Origin: Streptomyces europaeiscabiei
GTDB taxonomy: Bacteria > Actinomycetota > Actinomycetes > Streptomycetales > Streptomycetaceae
DNA length: 33,949 nt
Reading direction: 5' to 3'
Assembly: GCF_001550375.1 (NCBI RefSeq)
Contig: NZ_LRTR01000178.1
Span: 1 to 33,949 of the forward strand
Position numbers and translations under genes: made by a program. Positions 17,601-26,851 of the stretch are shown one piece after another. Positions within the stretch are counted from its first letter, which is position 1. Each line of letters opens with the position of its first letter. Under the pieces are notes generated by a model. It was not told where the DNA came from, searched no databases, and saw only the letters and a program-made list of their open reading frames with translations.

Positions 17601-19074
17601 ATTCCTCGACGTGCTCCGAGGTGGTGTCGTCGGCCTGCCGCACGGCCGGGTGGTCCGGCACGACATAGGCGACGAGCCTCTGGTCTCCCGGAGTGTCCTC
17701 CCGGACCACCACCGCGGCCTGCGCGACCTCGGGATGGTCGCGCAGCACGGCTTCGACCTCGCCGGGCTCCACTCGGAAACCCCGTATCTTCGCCTGGTCG
17801 TCGACCCGGCCCACGAACTCCAGTTGCCCGTCGTCACGCACCCTCACCCGGTCGCCGGTCCGGTACATCCGCTCGCCCGGCGTCCCGAAGGGGTCGGCCA
17901 CGAACCGCTCGGCGGTCAGCGCGGGCCGCCCCAGGTACCCGCGGGCCAGCCCCGCTCCGGCGATGTGGATCTCTCCGACCGCTCCCGGCGGTACCGGCCG
18001 GAGCCGCTCGTCGAGGACGTGGATGCGGGTGTCCGAGAGCGGACGGCCGATGGGCGGGATGCCTGCCCCGGCCAACGGTCCGCTCATGGTCGCGGAGACG
18101 GTCGATTCGGTCGGTCCGTACGCGTTCACCAGCAGCCGGCCCGGCGACCAGCGGCGCACCAGCTCGCTGTTGCAGGCCTCGCCCACATTGACGACGGTGG
18201 CCCCGGCGGGCAGAGCGCCGTCCGGCAGGGCGGCGAGCGTGGAGGCCGGCAGGGTGAAGTGGGTGATGCCCTCCTCGGCGGCGAGCGCACTGAACTCCGG
18301 TCCGGGCAGGAGCCGTTCACGCGGTGCGACCACCAGCGTGGCGCCAGTGAGCAAGGCCATCGACACGTCCCAGAAGGCGCCGTCGAAACTCGGCGAGGAA
18401 AAGAGCAGCAACCGGCTGGACGACCCGATCCCCAGGTCCCGCGCATGGCTGCCCACCAGGCTGGCGATGCCGTGGTGGGTGAGGACCACTCCTTTGGGAG
18501 TACCGGTGGAACCCGAGGTGTAGATGACATAGGCCGGATGCCGGGTCCGGAGCGGGGCGCCGCGTTCGTCGTCCGCCACATCCGCCGCGGAGCAGTCGGC
18601 CAGGGTCCGTACGACGGCCGGGTCGTCCAGCACCACCGTGCGGGAGGCCGCCTCGGCCGGCAGCTCGGGCTCGATGTCACTCCTGGTCAGCACCAGCATG
18701 GGAGCGGCGTCGGCGAGCATGAACGCCAGCCGCTGCGGAGGATAGTCCGGATCCATCGGGAAGTAGCCGGCGCCCGATTTCAGTACGGCCGCCACGGCCA
18801 CCACGAAGTCGGTCGAGCGCGGCAGGGCGAGACCGACCAGGCTCTCCGGGCCGGCGCCACGTGCGATGAGCAACCTGGCGAGGCGGTTGGCCCGCCGGTT
18901 CAGTTCGGCGTAACTCAGCCGCTCGCTCGCGGAGTTGATCGCGGTGGATTCGGGGGCGGCGTCGACACGGGCTTCGAAGAGCTGTCCCCATAGGCCGGGG
19001 GTGAACTCGGGGCCGGCCTGGGCCCCGGCGGGCGAGGCCGTGGTGCGGCTTCGCCCCGGCGGCAGCATGGACAT
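14608..19074 (-). CDS. txtB: NRPS TxtB, A-MT-PCP-C, predicted 4-nitro-Trp module (1488 aa)
   Basis: One NRPS module with the methyltransferase inserted in the A domain. A core: [11 protein letters not shown] at ~185-195, [21 protein letters not shown]-methyltransferase ~490-745 with [10 protein letters not shown] at ~547-556; A10 NGKLDR with Lys923; [13 protein letters not shown] with Ser977; C domain from ~1030 with HHITVDAW at ~1161-1168. The specificity residues read D-G-W-T-V-V-A-V-S-K by alignment to GrsA, similar to Trp codes and consistent with 4-nitro-Trp. There is no thioesterase; release by diketopiperazine formation is inferred from the known product. ATG at 19074 has GAGG 8 nt upstream. 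It starts 47 bases after txtA ends. A CebR-type box lies inside the gene at 17554-17567. The C motif has Ala where most have Gly (HHxxxDG). Confidence 0.94.
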   Translation of the reverse strand: MSMLPPGRSRTTASPAGAQAGPEFTPGLWGQLFEARVDAAPESTAINSASERLSYAELNRRANRLARLLIARGAGPESLVGLALPRSTDFVVAVAAVLKSGAGYFPMDPDYPPQRLAFMLADAAPMLVLTRSDIEPELPAEAASRTVVLDDPAVVRTLADCSAADVADDERGAPLRTRHPAYVIYTSGSTGTPKGVVLTHHGIASLVGSHARDLGIGSSSRLLLFSSPSFDGAFWDVSMALLTGATLVVAPRERLLPGPEFSALAAEEGITHFTLPASTLAALPDGALPAGATVVNVGEACNSELVRRWSPGRLLVNAYGPTESTVSATMSGPLAGAGIPPIGRPLSDTRIHVLDERLRPVPPGAVGEIHIAGAGLARGYLGRPALTAERFVADPFGTPGERMYRTGDRVRVRDDGQLEFVGRVDDQAKIRGFRVEPGEVEAVLRDHPEVAQAAVVVREDTPGDQRLVAYVVPDHPAVRQADDTTSEHVEEWQRLYDEVYSAVGALPLGEDFSGWNSTYDGEPIPVPQMQAWRDATVDSIRALRPRRVLEIGVGTGLLLSRLAGDCEAYWATDFSAEVIETLGKKVDVDPVLREKVHLLHGPAHDLPGLPEGYFDTVVLNSVIQYFPSADYLVSVLREAARLLAPGGRVFVGDIRHLRLLSPLRSAVRLRSATRREASASAVRAAVEQDLVDEKELLLDPAFFAAVPRWIPQLRGVRTAVQRGTHHNELTRYRYDAVLIKEPVETGTAAPDAQTLTWGTDVSGLQELSGLLARTRTSLLLRGVPNSRILGEASAATALTTARSLDEPLRLLQEPAAGIDPEELHALGGGAGCEVHLTWSAQDPTRLDACFTPVGGEPGAVPLAESADSGRTSPGDHANQPTTHRTGNALMGKLPGYLAARLPAYLRPSAVVRIASLPLTVNGKLDRAALPRPALFPRADGQAPRTPREEILANLFADVLGLPGVPRDADFFALGGNSLLATRLVGRIAKHLEVDVPIAWIFETPTVEGLAGRTAPASRLRPLLLCRDENHAAVPLSHSQYGMWFINQLGGPASRIYNVPYCLRITGRVDTGALRTALDDVVARHEPLRTVFPDDGDGPRQRVLAPEDAAVVLHETDAAEDRLAGHLARAAAEPFELRTDLPLRARLFRHGQDRYTLLLLMHHITVDAWSLAPLTADLAHAYRARLGQRAPQWQPLPVHYRDYAVWHNEQAAEAQDRGSGFGRQLAFWERTLRGLPVETRLPADRSRPARPTYRGGTVHTHVEASLHQELLNCARETGATLFMVLHAALAALLTRLGGGTDIVVGTAAAARTDPALDDLVGLFANSVVLRVDTSGDPTFRTLLARTRAVDLDAFTHQEVPFDQVVDRVNPARHPARHPLYQTALVLHAPPGDGHRADSVTLTPEPPPNTGTARFDLMFNWDESRDSAGLAQGLTGRTEYSSDLFSQETVELLLERYLLLLSAAVRDPDARLHTLDILTEPERRAFSPRP
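17554..17567. promoter_or_regulatory. CebR-type operator inside txtB
   Basis: GGGGAGCGCTCCCA, one mismatch from the consensus TGGGAGCGCTCCCA bound by the cellobiose/cellotriose-responsive repressor CebR. It lies in the segment just before the methyltransferase domain, at a place where TxtA has unrelated sequence. An intragenic CebR site in txtB has been reported in S. scabiei, as I remember it. Confidence 0.85.
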
Positions 19075-19121
19075 CGAGTGGACCTCACAGATGATGGGAT
19101 CGGACGGGCTGGCCCTGGGAG

Positions 19122-22100
19122 TCACTGCAGTGGGAGGTCCTGGACGCGGAGATCGGGATCCTTCAACAACAGGGACAGCACGACTTCGTACTGCTGGGCG
19201 AGCCGGACGACCGTGTCGTCGCGCAGCAGCCCGCTCTGGTACTGGATGTGGCTGCGCAGCGTCCCGCCGTCCGCGGCGGAGGTCAGATGCTCCACGGTCC
19301 ACAGCACCGGATAGCGGGCGGATTCGCTCGCCGGCCGTGGGCCGGGACTGATGGTGAGGCCCGGCAGGTCGGCCGGCGGCGCTGCGACCGTGCGCAGGAC
19401 GAGTGACACCTGGGGCGGTGGCACGTCGGCCAGGCGCTCGAAGAGCAGGTCCTGGTGGGCATAGGCACCGAGATCGGTCACGCGGACCCGGTCCAGCAGT
19501 TCGCGGAAGGTGGGGTTGCCCGACGTGTCGGTGCGCAGCGCCAAGGTGTTGGCGAAGAGGCCCACCAGCGGTTCGAACTGGGTGTCGGTCCGGCCGGCCA
19601 CCGCGGTCACGACGGTGACGTCCCCTCCTGCTCCCCTGCGGGCGAGCAGTGCGACGAGCGCGGCGTGCAGGATCATGAAGACGGTGACACCGTGCTCACG
19701 GGCCGCGGCTGTCAGCACCCGGTGGCCGCCGACTTCGAGCGGAAGATCGAGGGACCTGCCGGCAAAGTCCTGCTGGGCCGGCGCCGGGCTGTCGGTCTCC
19801 AGGACCGGCCTGTCGTCGGCACCGTGCAGCGTCTTCCTCCAGTACTCCGCCTGGCGCAGCGCGACGTCGCTCGGGTCGTCCGTGGCGCCGAGCAGCCGGC
19901 GCTGCCAGGCGACGTAGTCGAGGTAGCCGAAGGACAGCGGCTCCCACTGTGGTGCGCGCCCCTCGGTCCGGGCGCGGTAGGCGCGGACCAGGTCCTCCAG
20001 CAGGGGGCCGAAGGACCAGCCGTCGGCGGCGATGTGATGCATGACCAGCAGCAGTACGGACTCGTCCGGGCCGAGCGTGAACAGTACGGCCCGCAGCGGG
20101 ATCTCGGTCTCGAGGTCGAAGTGGCGGCGGGCGGCGTGCGCGAGATCCTCGGACAGCCGCTCGGGCGTGGTCCTGGTCTCCGTCCATGGGATGTCGTCCG
20201 CGGTGGCTTCCGTGATCACCGCACACGGACCGCTGCCGTCGTCCTGGACGAGCGTGCGCAGCGGAACGTGCCGGGTGACGACATCGGCGAGGGCGGCGCG
20301 CAGTGCCTCGGCGTCGACGGCACCGGTCAGCCGCTGCGACAGCGGCACGTTGAACATGTCGCGACACAGGCTTCGGCGGTACTCGTGCCACATCTGCATC
20401 TGCTGGGCCGACAACGGCGCCGTGCTGCCGGAGGCGTACTCGCTCGGCACAGGCAGCGGCCTGGCCTCGTCCCCCGCGTCGAAGCGGGCGGCGAGCGCGC
20501 CGACGGTGGGCGACTCGAACAGCCACGACAGCGGCATCTCGGTGTTCAGGCGCCGCCGGACCTCGGCGGCGAGTCGGGTGGCCAGCAGGGAGTTGCCGCC
20601 GACGGCGAAGAAGTCGCTGTCGGCTGTGACGTCGGCTGTCGCGAGTACGTCGGCGAAGATCGCCGCCAGTACCTCCTCGCGGGCGGTCCTGGGCGGACGT
20701 CCCGAGGCATGGGCGGCGCGCCGCGGCCGGGGCAGGGCGCCGCGGTCGAGCTTTCCGTTCACCGTGACCGGCAGCCTGTCGAGCGGGACGAAGACCTCCG
20801 GGACCATGAAGGCCGGCAGCTTCGCCGCGACCTGCCCGGGAAGAGAGGCCATCGTCTGGGAGTCGGGGCGGGCGAACGCCGGCCTGTTGGTGAACCGGGC
20901 CGGGGAGAAACCGTCCGGCTCCGCGTCGGTCCGGGGGGCGGGACGCGGCACGAGCGCTCCGGCGCGTGTGAAGGAAGCGTCGATCAGGGCGTCGTCCTCG
21001 GACGACCAGGTGCAGTCGACCCGGTAGCCCAGTTCCGCGCCCAGCCGGCGCAGGTCCTCCGGTGCCACGCCCGCCGGAGCCTGCCCCAGGGACAGCACCT
21101 CGTGCAGGGGGCGCCGGTCGAACAGCGCGAGTGTCGCGGCATGCTCGCCGGCCACCCGGCCGTTGGGGATCCCGGTGACGCACAACCGCTCCGGTTTCCC
21201 ACGACGCAGCCGATCGGCGACGTCGGCCAGGCTCGCCATCTCGCCGTCCCACCGCAGTCGCACGACCGGCCCCGCGTCGTCCGTGGGCCCGGTGTCATCG
21301 GCAGGCCCGGCATGCTTGCGCAGCACCACCTCGTAGCGATAGCGGCTGAGTTCGTTGTCGTACCCGCCCCGTTTGAGCGTGCACGACTCCAGCGTCATAC
21401 CGGGCAGCGCGCCGACGGCCGTCGTGAAGAACTCCGGGTCCACGAGCAGTTCCTTCTCCTGCGCCATGGCCCGGTCGATCGCCGCGCAGACCGTCTGCGG
21501 AGTGTCGGTGTGCGTGGCCGCCGCCAGCAGCCCCCCGGCGTGGAAGGTGCGCAGCAGACGAAGGTTACGGACGTCGCCGAGGAACACCGCGCCCCCGGGT
21601 ACCAGGAGCCGGGACACCTCGCGCAGTATGTCGAACAGGTAATCGCCTGAGGGAAAGTACTGGATCACGGAGTTGAGCACGACGGTGTCGAAGCCGCCGC
21701 TGGGCAGACTCCCCAGCTCATGGGCGGAGAGCTGATGCAGGACGACCCGGTCCGCGAGGCCGGGGCGCTCGGCGACCTGCCCGCGCAGCCGCTCGATCAG
21801 GGCCCCGGAGATGTCGGTGCCCCAGTAGCTTTCGCAGTCACCCGCCAGCTGCGAGAGCAGCAGACCGGAACCGCAGCCGATCTCCAGTACGCGGCGCGGA
21901 GCCAGTTCGCGGATCTGCCGCACGGTCTGCTCACGCCATTCGCGCATCCCCTCGATCGGCCGCCCGCCATAACTGCTCACCCAGCCGGAGAAGTCCTCGC
22001 CGAAGTCGGCGGTGTCGGCTCGGCCGTACAGATCGTCGTAGAGCCGTCGCCAGGCATCGAGTTGACCGTCCGGTTCCTCGCCGGCCGCCTCGTCGGCGGC

Positions 22101-23498
22101 CGCGTTCTCGGGTATGACGTAGGCGGCGAGGTATGGCTCTCCGGGCCGGTCCTCACGCAGGACGACGGCGGCCTGCCGGACCCCGCGGCACCCGGCGATG
22201 ACGGATTCGATCTCGCCCGGCTCGATACGGAAGCCGCGTACCTTGACCTGGTCGTCCGCCCTGCCGACGAACTCCAGGTCTCCTGAACGGGTCCAGCGGC
22301 CGAGGTCACCGCTGCGGTACATACGGCTGCCGGCCGGGCCGAAGGGGTCCGCCACGAACCGCTGCGCGGTCAGACCCGGCCGCTCGAGGTACCCGCGTGC
22401 CAGGCTGTGCCCCGCGATGTAGATCTCGCCGACCGCTCCCGGCACAACCGGTGCGAGGCGGTCGTCGAGGACATGGATCCGGGTGCCGTCCACCGCCCGG
22501 CCGACCGGCGGCGCCACGTCGTCGGCCAGCGGATCGCTCATGGTGGCACAGACGGTGGACTCCGTCGGGCCGTAGGCGTTCACCATCGTCCGGTGCGGGC
22601 GCCAGCGCTGCACGAGAGCCGCCGGGCACGCTTCGCCCGCGACGACCAGCGTCACGCTCGGAGGCAGCATGTCGGGGCCCAGCGCACCCGCGACCGAGGG
22701 CGGGAGAGTGACATGAGTGACTCCGTGGTCCGCGATCAACGCGGCCAGTTCGGCGTCGGGCAGCAGCCGCCCCGGCCTGCCGACCACGAGCGCGGCCCCG
22801 GCCAGCAGCGCCATCGACATCTCCCAGAAACTGGCGTCGAAACTCGGGGACGAGAAGGCGAGCACGCGTGAGGCGCCGGTGACGGCGAGGCGACGACGCT
22901 GGGTCGCGATCAGGCTCGCGACGCCTTGGTGGGTGACGACGACTCCCTTGGGGATCCCCGTGGAGCCGGAGGTGTAGATGATGTAGGCGGGACTCGCGGG
23001 GCGCAGTGGCTCCAAACGTTCCCCGTCCTCCATGTCGTGGTCCGGCAGACGGCGCAGTACGTCTTCGGTGGCCTCGTCGTCCAGAACCACGAGGCTGCCG
23101 GTGGGCAGCTGGCCCAGAAGGTCGCCCCGGACGTCCGACGTCGTCACCAGCACCACGGGTGCTGCGTCCCGGGCCATGAAGGACAGTCGCTCCACGGGGT
23201 AGTTCGGATCCAGCGGCAGGTACGCGGCCCCGCACTTGAGCACGGCCGTCGCGCACAGGAAGAAGTCCGCGGACCTGCCCAGCACCAGCCCGACCGACCG
23301 CTCCGGCCCGGCGCCGAGGTACTTCAGCCACCGGGCGAGCCGGTTCGCACGGGCATTGAACTGCGCGTACGTGAGCGCCGTGTCCCCGGCGACGAGCGCG
23401 ATGGCGTCAGGTGTGTCGGCCACCCGCGCTTCGAGGAGACTCGGCCACGTCGTGGCGAGCGCTCCCTCCGGGAGATCTTCACCGGTCAGGTGCGACAC
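19122..23498 (-). CDS. txtA: NRPS TxtA, A-MT-PCP-C, predicted Phe module (1458 aa)
   Basis: Same architecture as TxtB. A core: [11 protein letters not shown] at ~176-186, [10 protein letters not shown] at ~307-316, [10 protein letters not shown] at ~416-425; N-methyltransferase ~480-730 with [10 protein letters not shown] at ~536-545; A10 NGKLDR with Lys916; [13 protein letters not shown] with Ser970; C domain with canonical HHIAADGWS at ~1154-1162. Specificity residues read D-A-W-T-V-A-A-V-C-K, almost the GrsA/TycA phenylalanine code, so it activates and N-methylates L-Phe. There is no thioesterase. GTG at 23498 is chosen because AGAGGAA lies 9 nt upstream and homology begins there; the resulting length equals the one I recall for TxtA. 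It is the first gene of the minus-strand operon, behind a 1.57-kb regulatory gap shared with txtR. Confidence 0.95.
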   Translation of the reverse strand: MSHLTGEDLPEGALATTWPSLLEARVADTPDAIALVAGDTALTYAQFNARANRLARWLKYLGAGPERSVGLVLGRSADFFLCATAVLKCGAAYLPLDPNYPVERLSFMARDAAPVVLVTTSDVRGDLLGQLPTGSLVVLDDEATEDVLRRLPDHDMEDGERLEPLRPASPAYIIYTSGSTGIPKGVVVTHQGVASLIATQRRRLAVTGASRVLAFSSPSFDASFWEMSMALLAGAALVVGRPGRLLPDAELAALIADHGVTHVTLPPSVAGALGPDMLPPSVTLVVAGEACPAALVQRWRPHRTMVNAYGPTESTVCATMSDPLADDVAPPVGRAVDGTRIHVLDDRLAPVVPGAVGEIYIAGHSLARGYLERPGLTAQRFVADPFGPAGSRMYRSGDLGRWTRSGDLEFVGRADDQVKVRGFRIEPGEIESVIAGCRGVRQAAVVLREDRPGEPYLAAYVIPENAAADEAAGEEPDGQLDAWRRLYDDLYGRADTADFGEDFSGWVSSYGGRPIEGMREWREQTVRQIRELAPRRVLEIGCGSGLLLSQLAGDCESYWGTDISGALIERLRGQVAERPGLADRVVLHQLSAHELGSLPSGGFDTVVLNSVIQYFPSGDYLFDILREVSRLLVPGGAVFLGDVRNLRLLRTFHAGGLLAAATHTDTPQTVCAAIDRAMAQEKELLVDPEFFTTAVGALPGMTLESCTLKRGGYDNELSRYRYEVVLRKHAGPADDTGPTDDAGPVVRLRWDGEMASLADVADRLRRGKPERLCVTGIPNGRVAGEHAATLALFDRRPLHEVLSLGQAPAGVAPEDLRRLGAELGYRVDCTWSSEDDALIDASFTRAGALVPRPAPRTDAEPDGFSPARFTNRPAFARPDSQTMASLPGQVAAKLPAFMVPEVFVPLDRLPVTVNGKLDRGALPRPRRAAHASGRPPRTAREEVLAAIFADVLATADVTADSDFFAVGGNSLLATRLAAEVRRRLNTEMPLSWLFESPTVGALAARFDAGDEARPLPVPSEYASGSTAPLSAQQMQMWHEYRRSLCRDMFNVPLSQRLTGAVDAEALRAALADVVTRHVPLRTLVQDDGSGPCAVITEATADDIPWTETRTTPERLSEDLAHAARRHFDLETEIPLRAVLFTLGPDESVLLLVMHHIAADGWSFGPLLEDLVRAYRARTEGRAPQWEPLSFGYLDYVAWQRRLLGATDDPSDVALRQAEYWRKTLHGADDRPVLETDSPAPAQQDFAGRSLDLPLEVGGHRVLTAAAREHGVTVFMILHAALVALLARRGAGGDVTVVTAVAGRTDTQFEPLVGLFANTLALRTDTSGNPTFRELLDRVRVTDLGAYAHQDLLFERLADVPPPQVSLVLRTVAAPPADLPGLTISPGPRPASESARYPVLWTVEHLTSAADGGTLRSHIQYQSGLLRDDTVVRLAQQYEVVLSLLLKDPDLRVQDLPLQ

Positions 23499-23662
23499 AG
23501 GTATCCGTTCCTCTCTGTCGTCGAGCCGCCCGTGGGCGCGCTCAAGCCGATGGCATGGAAAGCGGAAGCAGGGGAGGGGAAAGACGTCGGGCCTACGTGG
23601 GGCCGAGTGGCGCCAGGAGTGGTGAGCGACGACGGTTCGGGGGGCCACGGGGTACGGGTGCC

Positions 23663-23873
23663 GGCTTCTCCTACGAGAACCCGAGCCACCGCGTGCGGCC
23701 GACGGGCCGCCGGATCGAGAAGCGGTTGCAGGAGAACCGTTCTCAGAATGTGTTGTCCGTCCCGATGAAGCAGGTGTCGTAGCACCGGGAATCCCCCTGT
23801 GAATGGTTCTCGCACGTTGGAACATAAGCATCATGGGGTTGTTTCCGCGGCGCAGTCTTGTCGGTCAGTGACC
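23663..23873 (-). repeat. Upstream block shared with txtE, txtA copy
   Basis: Read on the minus strand (toward txtA), this aligns with 27735-27944 (toward txtE) at roughly 70% identity by eye with few gaps. Best conserved segments: GGTCAC..GA.CGACAAGA, CCATGATG, CAACACAT, GGTTCTCCTG, CCGCTTCT.GATCC and GGAGAAGCC. It ends 164 bp before the txtA start. Weaker similarity continues about 75 bp further upstream. No open frame is conserved between the two copies. Confidence 0.75.
23731..23747 (-). promoter_or_regulatory. Candidate TxtR site upstream of txtA
   Basis: Minus-strand TCTGA-GAAC-GGTTCTCC. It matches the 17-bp motif also found upstream of txtE and txtR in the same direction relative to the gene. 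It overlaps a perfect inverted repeat GAGAAC-C-GTTCTC (23732-23744). The role is inferred from recurrence only. Confidence 0.5.
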
Positions 23874-24383
23874 GCGTCGTTGCCTCTGGACGCCAGGCTT
23901 CCGTTTGCAGCGGGAGCTACTGCGAGGAGGCCACGTGCCGACGATCCAGCGGGGTCGGGCAACGGTGAGGTGGTGATCCGCGCCCGGGGTCCTGCAGCCC
24001 CCGCCACCTCGCAAAATTTCGACAAACAAATTCGACACAGGAAGACCAGACTTCCGCGACCGGAGGAAAGCGCAGGGAGCTGCCTGTGACTTCCCGCGTC
24101 GGCAGCGCTCGCGCTCGACGACTCCGTCCGTCCGGCGGGCCGTCGCCTCAGTCAACCACCCCGGCGTAGCGAGTGAGTGCAGTTGAGCGGGTAGCTGGTG
24201 AGGTAAACCCAACGGGCGAGTTCGATGAACGCACGTACGGCTGCGCCGACAATCCCGCAGGTGGCTTGCGCACCGCCCGCCAAGACAATGCTCCTGTGTG
24301 CGCACCCTCAGGAGCCAACACACAACTCCGGTCAATCAGTAGGTACTTGACTGGACTGCCACCCGCAGGGCACTGTCAATAAG

Positions 24384-24397
24384 CGGGAGCGCTCCCA
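24384..24397. promoter_or_regulatory. CebR-type operator in the txtA-txtR gap
   Basis: CGGGAGCGCTCCCA, one mismatch from TGGGAGCGCTCCCA. A minus-strand TTGACA (24374-24379) lies 4 bases away, placing the box so that bound CebR would block a promoter firing toward txtA. Repression by CebR relieved by cello-oligosaccharides is established for thaxtomin genes in S. scabiei. Confidence 0.85.
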
Positions 24398-24954
24398 CAG
24401 CGCTCTCTTGTACAGCGCAGCACCTCCTGATGAGCAGTGACGGACTCGCACGGACTCAGTAAGCGAAGACGCGCACGGCCCCTTCCCCTTACGGCCGTTC
24501 GTGGCCTCGTGATGAGTGAGGAAAACCTGATGGACAAATTGGCCTCGGACAGACCTGGAAACCCGATCGCGGCGACGGAGTTTCTCTCTCCGCACTGTTT
24601 CCGGAGGCGCTGGCCACGGCATGGAGAAACGGGGCGCGACCGTTACGGCCACCCTGGCCCGGGCAGCGGCATGCCGTGCGAGCGAGGCTCGCTCGGGCGT
24701 CGCCACGGACTCCGGCGCAGGAGCGTTTATGCGGTGCGATGCAGTGACCCGGGTGACTGCCTGACGCCAGCCGGCGGAGACGGCTGGCCACAGGCCTGCC
24801 AGATCACACCTCCCCTCGGTCGACGCAGCGGGTGAGCAAGTCACTCAACGCGGATCCGAGGGTCCACGCACCCACGATGGAGACGTCCGCAGCGGAATGT
24901 CAGCACACCTGACCCGTCTGCGGCGCGCGAGGAGCATCGATCGCACCCGCGGGT

Positions 24955-24971
24955 TGTGACCAGGGTTCTCC
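24955..24971 (+). promoter_or_regulatory. Candidate TxtR site upstream of txtR
   Basis: TGTGA-CCAG-GGTTCTCC, ending 96 bases before the txtR start codon. It shares the motif with txtA and txtE, though the larger 210-bp block is not recognisable here. It would suggest autoregulation. Confidence 0.42.
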
Positions 24972-25004
24972 CGCCTCCGACGCCAGACCCGATTGACCTG
25001 GTAG

Positions 25005-25016
25005 TTGAAATTTCAA
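25005..25016. promoter_or_regulatory. Palindrome TTGAAATTTCAA before txtR
   Basis: A perfect 12-bp AT-rich palindrome 51 bases before the txtR GTG, within a wider GATTGA...TCAATC inverted repeat. Such an AT-rich symmetric site is conspicuous in this GC-rich genome and suggests a dimeric regulator binding at the txtR promoter. Confidence 0.45.
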
Positions 25017-25067
25017 TCAAACTAAGCGGGTGAACGACTGGGTTCGTTCCTTGCGGAGGATCTCGCC

Positions 25068-26018
25068 GTGGCCTGTTCTGAACTGTTTGTCGCGCTCGGA
25101 GCCGAGAAGGGGGAAGCATCTTGCTTCACTCGATTTCCGGCCGACGCGCCGAGCGCAAGGTACTGCCTTTTGTCGAGCTCAGGCATGCAGATAAAATCTT
25201 TCAAGGCCGGCGGGGTCAAGGCGACGATCATAGATTCCGGTCCAGCTGTCATCGAGTTCGAGGCAATCAACTCGGAGGCGGCCTTGACGCCGCAGAGAAC
25301 AGTCATATGCGTACTGTCAGGAATGGCGTTCATCGCTGGTACCGGAAACGGTACGGAGATCGACGCGGGGACGCTGGTCATGACGGACGGCGACGTTCCC
25401 TTTTCGATGAATGTACCCGTTGCTTCGCGACTCCTCGTACTGCGTTTCGCCGACGAAGCGAAGGATGGACTCCCGGTGTCGCCTCGGGGGACTTTTATCG
25501 TGACGGATGCTGCCAAGGGTCCCGGATCCGGATTTCTTTTTTCGTTCTTGAATACCCTGGCTGTGGAGATGATGAAAACCGATGGGATTCTGTCCTCGTA
25601 TATGGAGGAGGTCGTGCGCATCCTGGCGATCTCCGCGACGCGAATCGCATATGCCGAGCTCGGAAAGCATTACTCTGGGGGATGCGATCCACTTCTGATC
25701 GCGGTTCAGGAGTCGATCGACCGGCAGTTGGCCGACCCCGAGATCAGCCCGGCGACCCTCGCGGCCGAACACAACATATCGGTGCGTCAGTTACATCGAG
25801 TTTTCGGACCGATCGGGGAAAGCGTCATGAGCTACGTCAAACGCCGTCGCCTGGAGCGTTTCGCATGCGATCTGAGGGATCCGAGCCTGGGGCACCGGAA
25901 GATCAATGAGCTGGCGGCGGACTGGGGGATGCTGGATGCCGCGATGCTGAGCAGACACTTCCGCTGCGCCTACGGAATGTCGCCCCGCGATTACCGGAAG
26001 CAGCACTGTTTCACCTGA
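25068..26018 (+). CDS. txtR: AraC/XylS-family activator TxtR (316 aa)
   Basis: The N-terminal ~210 residues form a beta-rich AraC-type ligand-binding domain (FEAINSEAALTPQRTVICVL, MTDGDVPFSMNVPVASRLLV). The C-terminal ~100 residues carry the two helix-turn-helix units: ISPATLAAEHNISVRQLHRV and INELAADWGMLDAAMLSRHF, ending in the family signature YGMSPRDYRKQH. TxtR is the pathway-specific activator of thaxtomin genes and responds to cellobiose in S. scabiei. GTG at 25068 is chosen for GGAGG 8 nt upstream. A single in-frame TTA Leu codon occurs at 25791-25793 (codon 242), inside the first helix-turn-helix. Codon use is visibly less GC-biased than in the NRPS genes, suggesting separate acquisition. 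It is transcribed divergently from txtA. Confidence 0.93.
   Translation: MACSELFVALGAEKGEASCFTRFPADAPSARYCLLSSSGMQIKSFKAGGVKATIIDSGPAVIEFEAINSEAALTPQRTVICVLSGMAFIAGTGNGTEIDAGTLVMTDGDVPFSMNVPVASRLLVLRFADEAKDGLPVSPRGTFIVTDAAKGPGSGFLFSFLNTLAVEMMKTDGILSSYMEEVVRILAISATRIAYAELGKHYSGGCDPLLIAVQESIDRQLADPEISPATLAAEHNISVRQLHRVFGPIGESVMSYVKRRRLERFACDLRDPSLGHRKINELAADWGMLDAAMLSRHFRCAYGMSPRDYRKQHCFT
25791..25793 (+). promoter_or_regulatory. In-frame TTA codon in txtR (bldA-dependent)
   Basis: TTA for Leu242 in SVRQLHRV. The offset from GTG 25068 is 723 bases, exactly 241 codons. TTA is the rarest codon in Streptomyces and is read by the developmentally controlled bldA tRNA. Confidence 0.85.
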
Positions 26019-26677
26019 AACGGCGAGGGCATGACGGCGGCAGGGACGACGTGTCGCCCACGGTTCGGCACGGGGTTCCCGGCGCCACCCCGGCCCGAGA
26101 AAGGACCAGGGCCCCGAAACGTGGTCGTGGACGAGCCGAGTCAGCACGGTCCCGGCACGGGAGGCCTGCCCCCGCACCATGCAGCTCAGACGCCACCACA
26201 CGACACACCTCGGTCACTCCACCGGGACGAAGGGGAGCGTCCTGGTCACCGGAGTGCCGACGCCGCACCTCCTCGCATGCGCTCTTCGGTCGCCCACCCG
26301 GGACGTGCCCGCACTGCGCGAAGCATCGGACACCGTGGACGCCTCCACCGGCACGCACGCAACTTACGAGCACTCCTGGCCAGGTGATGTGACTTGCACC
26401 TCGGGCTGAAGCCGGAGGGTCCCCGCCTTCTCGATCGTTGCTGTGCCACTACGCGGCCCGGGGTTAGGCGGCACGGATCGATGGCCCTGGGCACAGCCGT
26501 CATGCAGCTCATGCACTGCCGACCGCCTGCGGGCCCGGTCGCGAACTCCCGCCACATCACACAGCCTTCGGTGTCCCACGTTGCGGGGCTGCGCGGTCAG
26601 TAGGGCGTAACTGCGACTCGGTCAGGGGATCCCCATGGATCCGCGTCTCGACTGCTACGGCAACTCCCTCGCGGCCT
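26019..26677. other. Gene-free stretch downstream of txtR
   Basis: No reading frame with recognisable family or convincing codon bias. It borders the TnpB fragment and is probably decayed insertion DNA. No terminator with a T-run was found directly after txtR. Confidence 0.4.
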
Positions 26678-26851
26678 GGAGCAGGTCTGGGAGGTCGGTG
26701 TGAACCGGCCGATCCTGACCAGGGTGCGGCCGTACCGTTCCGCTTTGTACTCCAGCATGCTGAGGAACGATGGCCACCCGGCGTCGTGCACGGACTTGGT
26801 CAGCTTCGTGCGGGCCAGTCCCGCCACCGACAGGTCCTCCACGGCGATCCC
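26678..26851 (-). pseudogene. TnpB (IS200/IS605-type) transposon protein fragment
   Basis: The frame reads GIAVEDLSVAGLARTKLTKS, VHDAGWPSFLSMLEYKAERY and GRTLVRIGRFTPTSQTCS. This is the TnpB RuvC-II region (the Glu of VEDL) running into the first cysteine of the zinc motif (SxTCS). The upstream RuvC-I part and the remaining zinc cysteines are missing, so it is a fossil. Neither transposon end nor a TnpA gene was found. Confidence 0.75.

Larger units (their letters stand above)
23499..25067. other. txtA-txtR divergent regulatory region (1.57 kb)
   Basis: No established gene. It contains the txtA-side upstream block (23663-23873), tandem AAATTTCGACA / AAATTCGACA (24014-24037), a CebR-type box (24384-24397) next to a TTGACA -35-like hexamer on the minus strand (24374-24379), the motif copy before txtR (24955-24971) and the palindrome TTGAAATTTCAA (25005-25016). 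A 43-codon frame at 24152-24283 is treated in the findings. The length is unusual for Streptomyces and fits several layered control elements. Confidence 0.7.

Noticed and set aside
16426..18993. Long plus-strand open frame across txtB
   Set aside because: Antisense to a clearly recognisable NRPS; composition artefact. The same applies to the plus-strand frame over txtA (19455-21650).
23799..24089. 96-codon plus-strand frame in the txtA-txtR gap
   Set aside because: Runs through the duplicated control block and is not conserved in frame in the txtE copy.
26011..26600. Several 100-codon frames downstream of txtR
   Set aside because: Overlapping on both strands, with no starts with ribosome sites and no recognisable domains.
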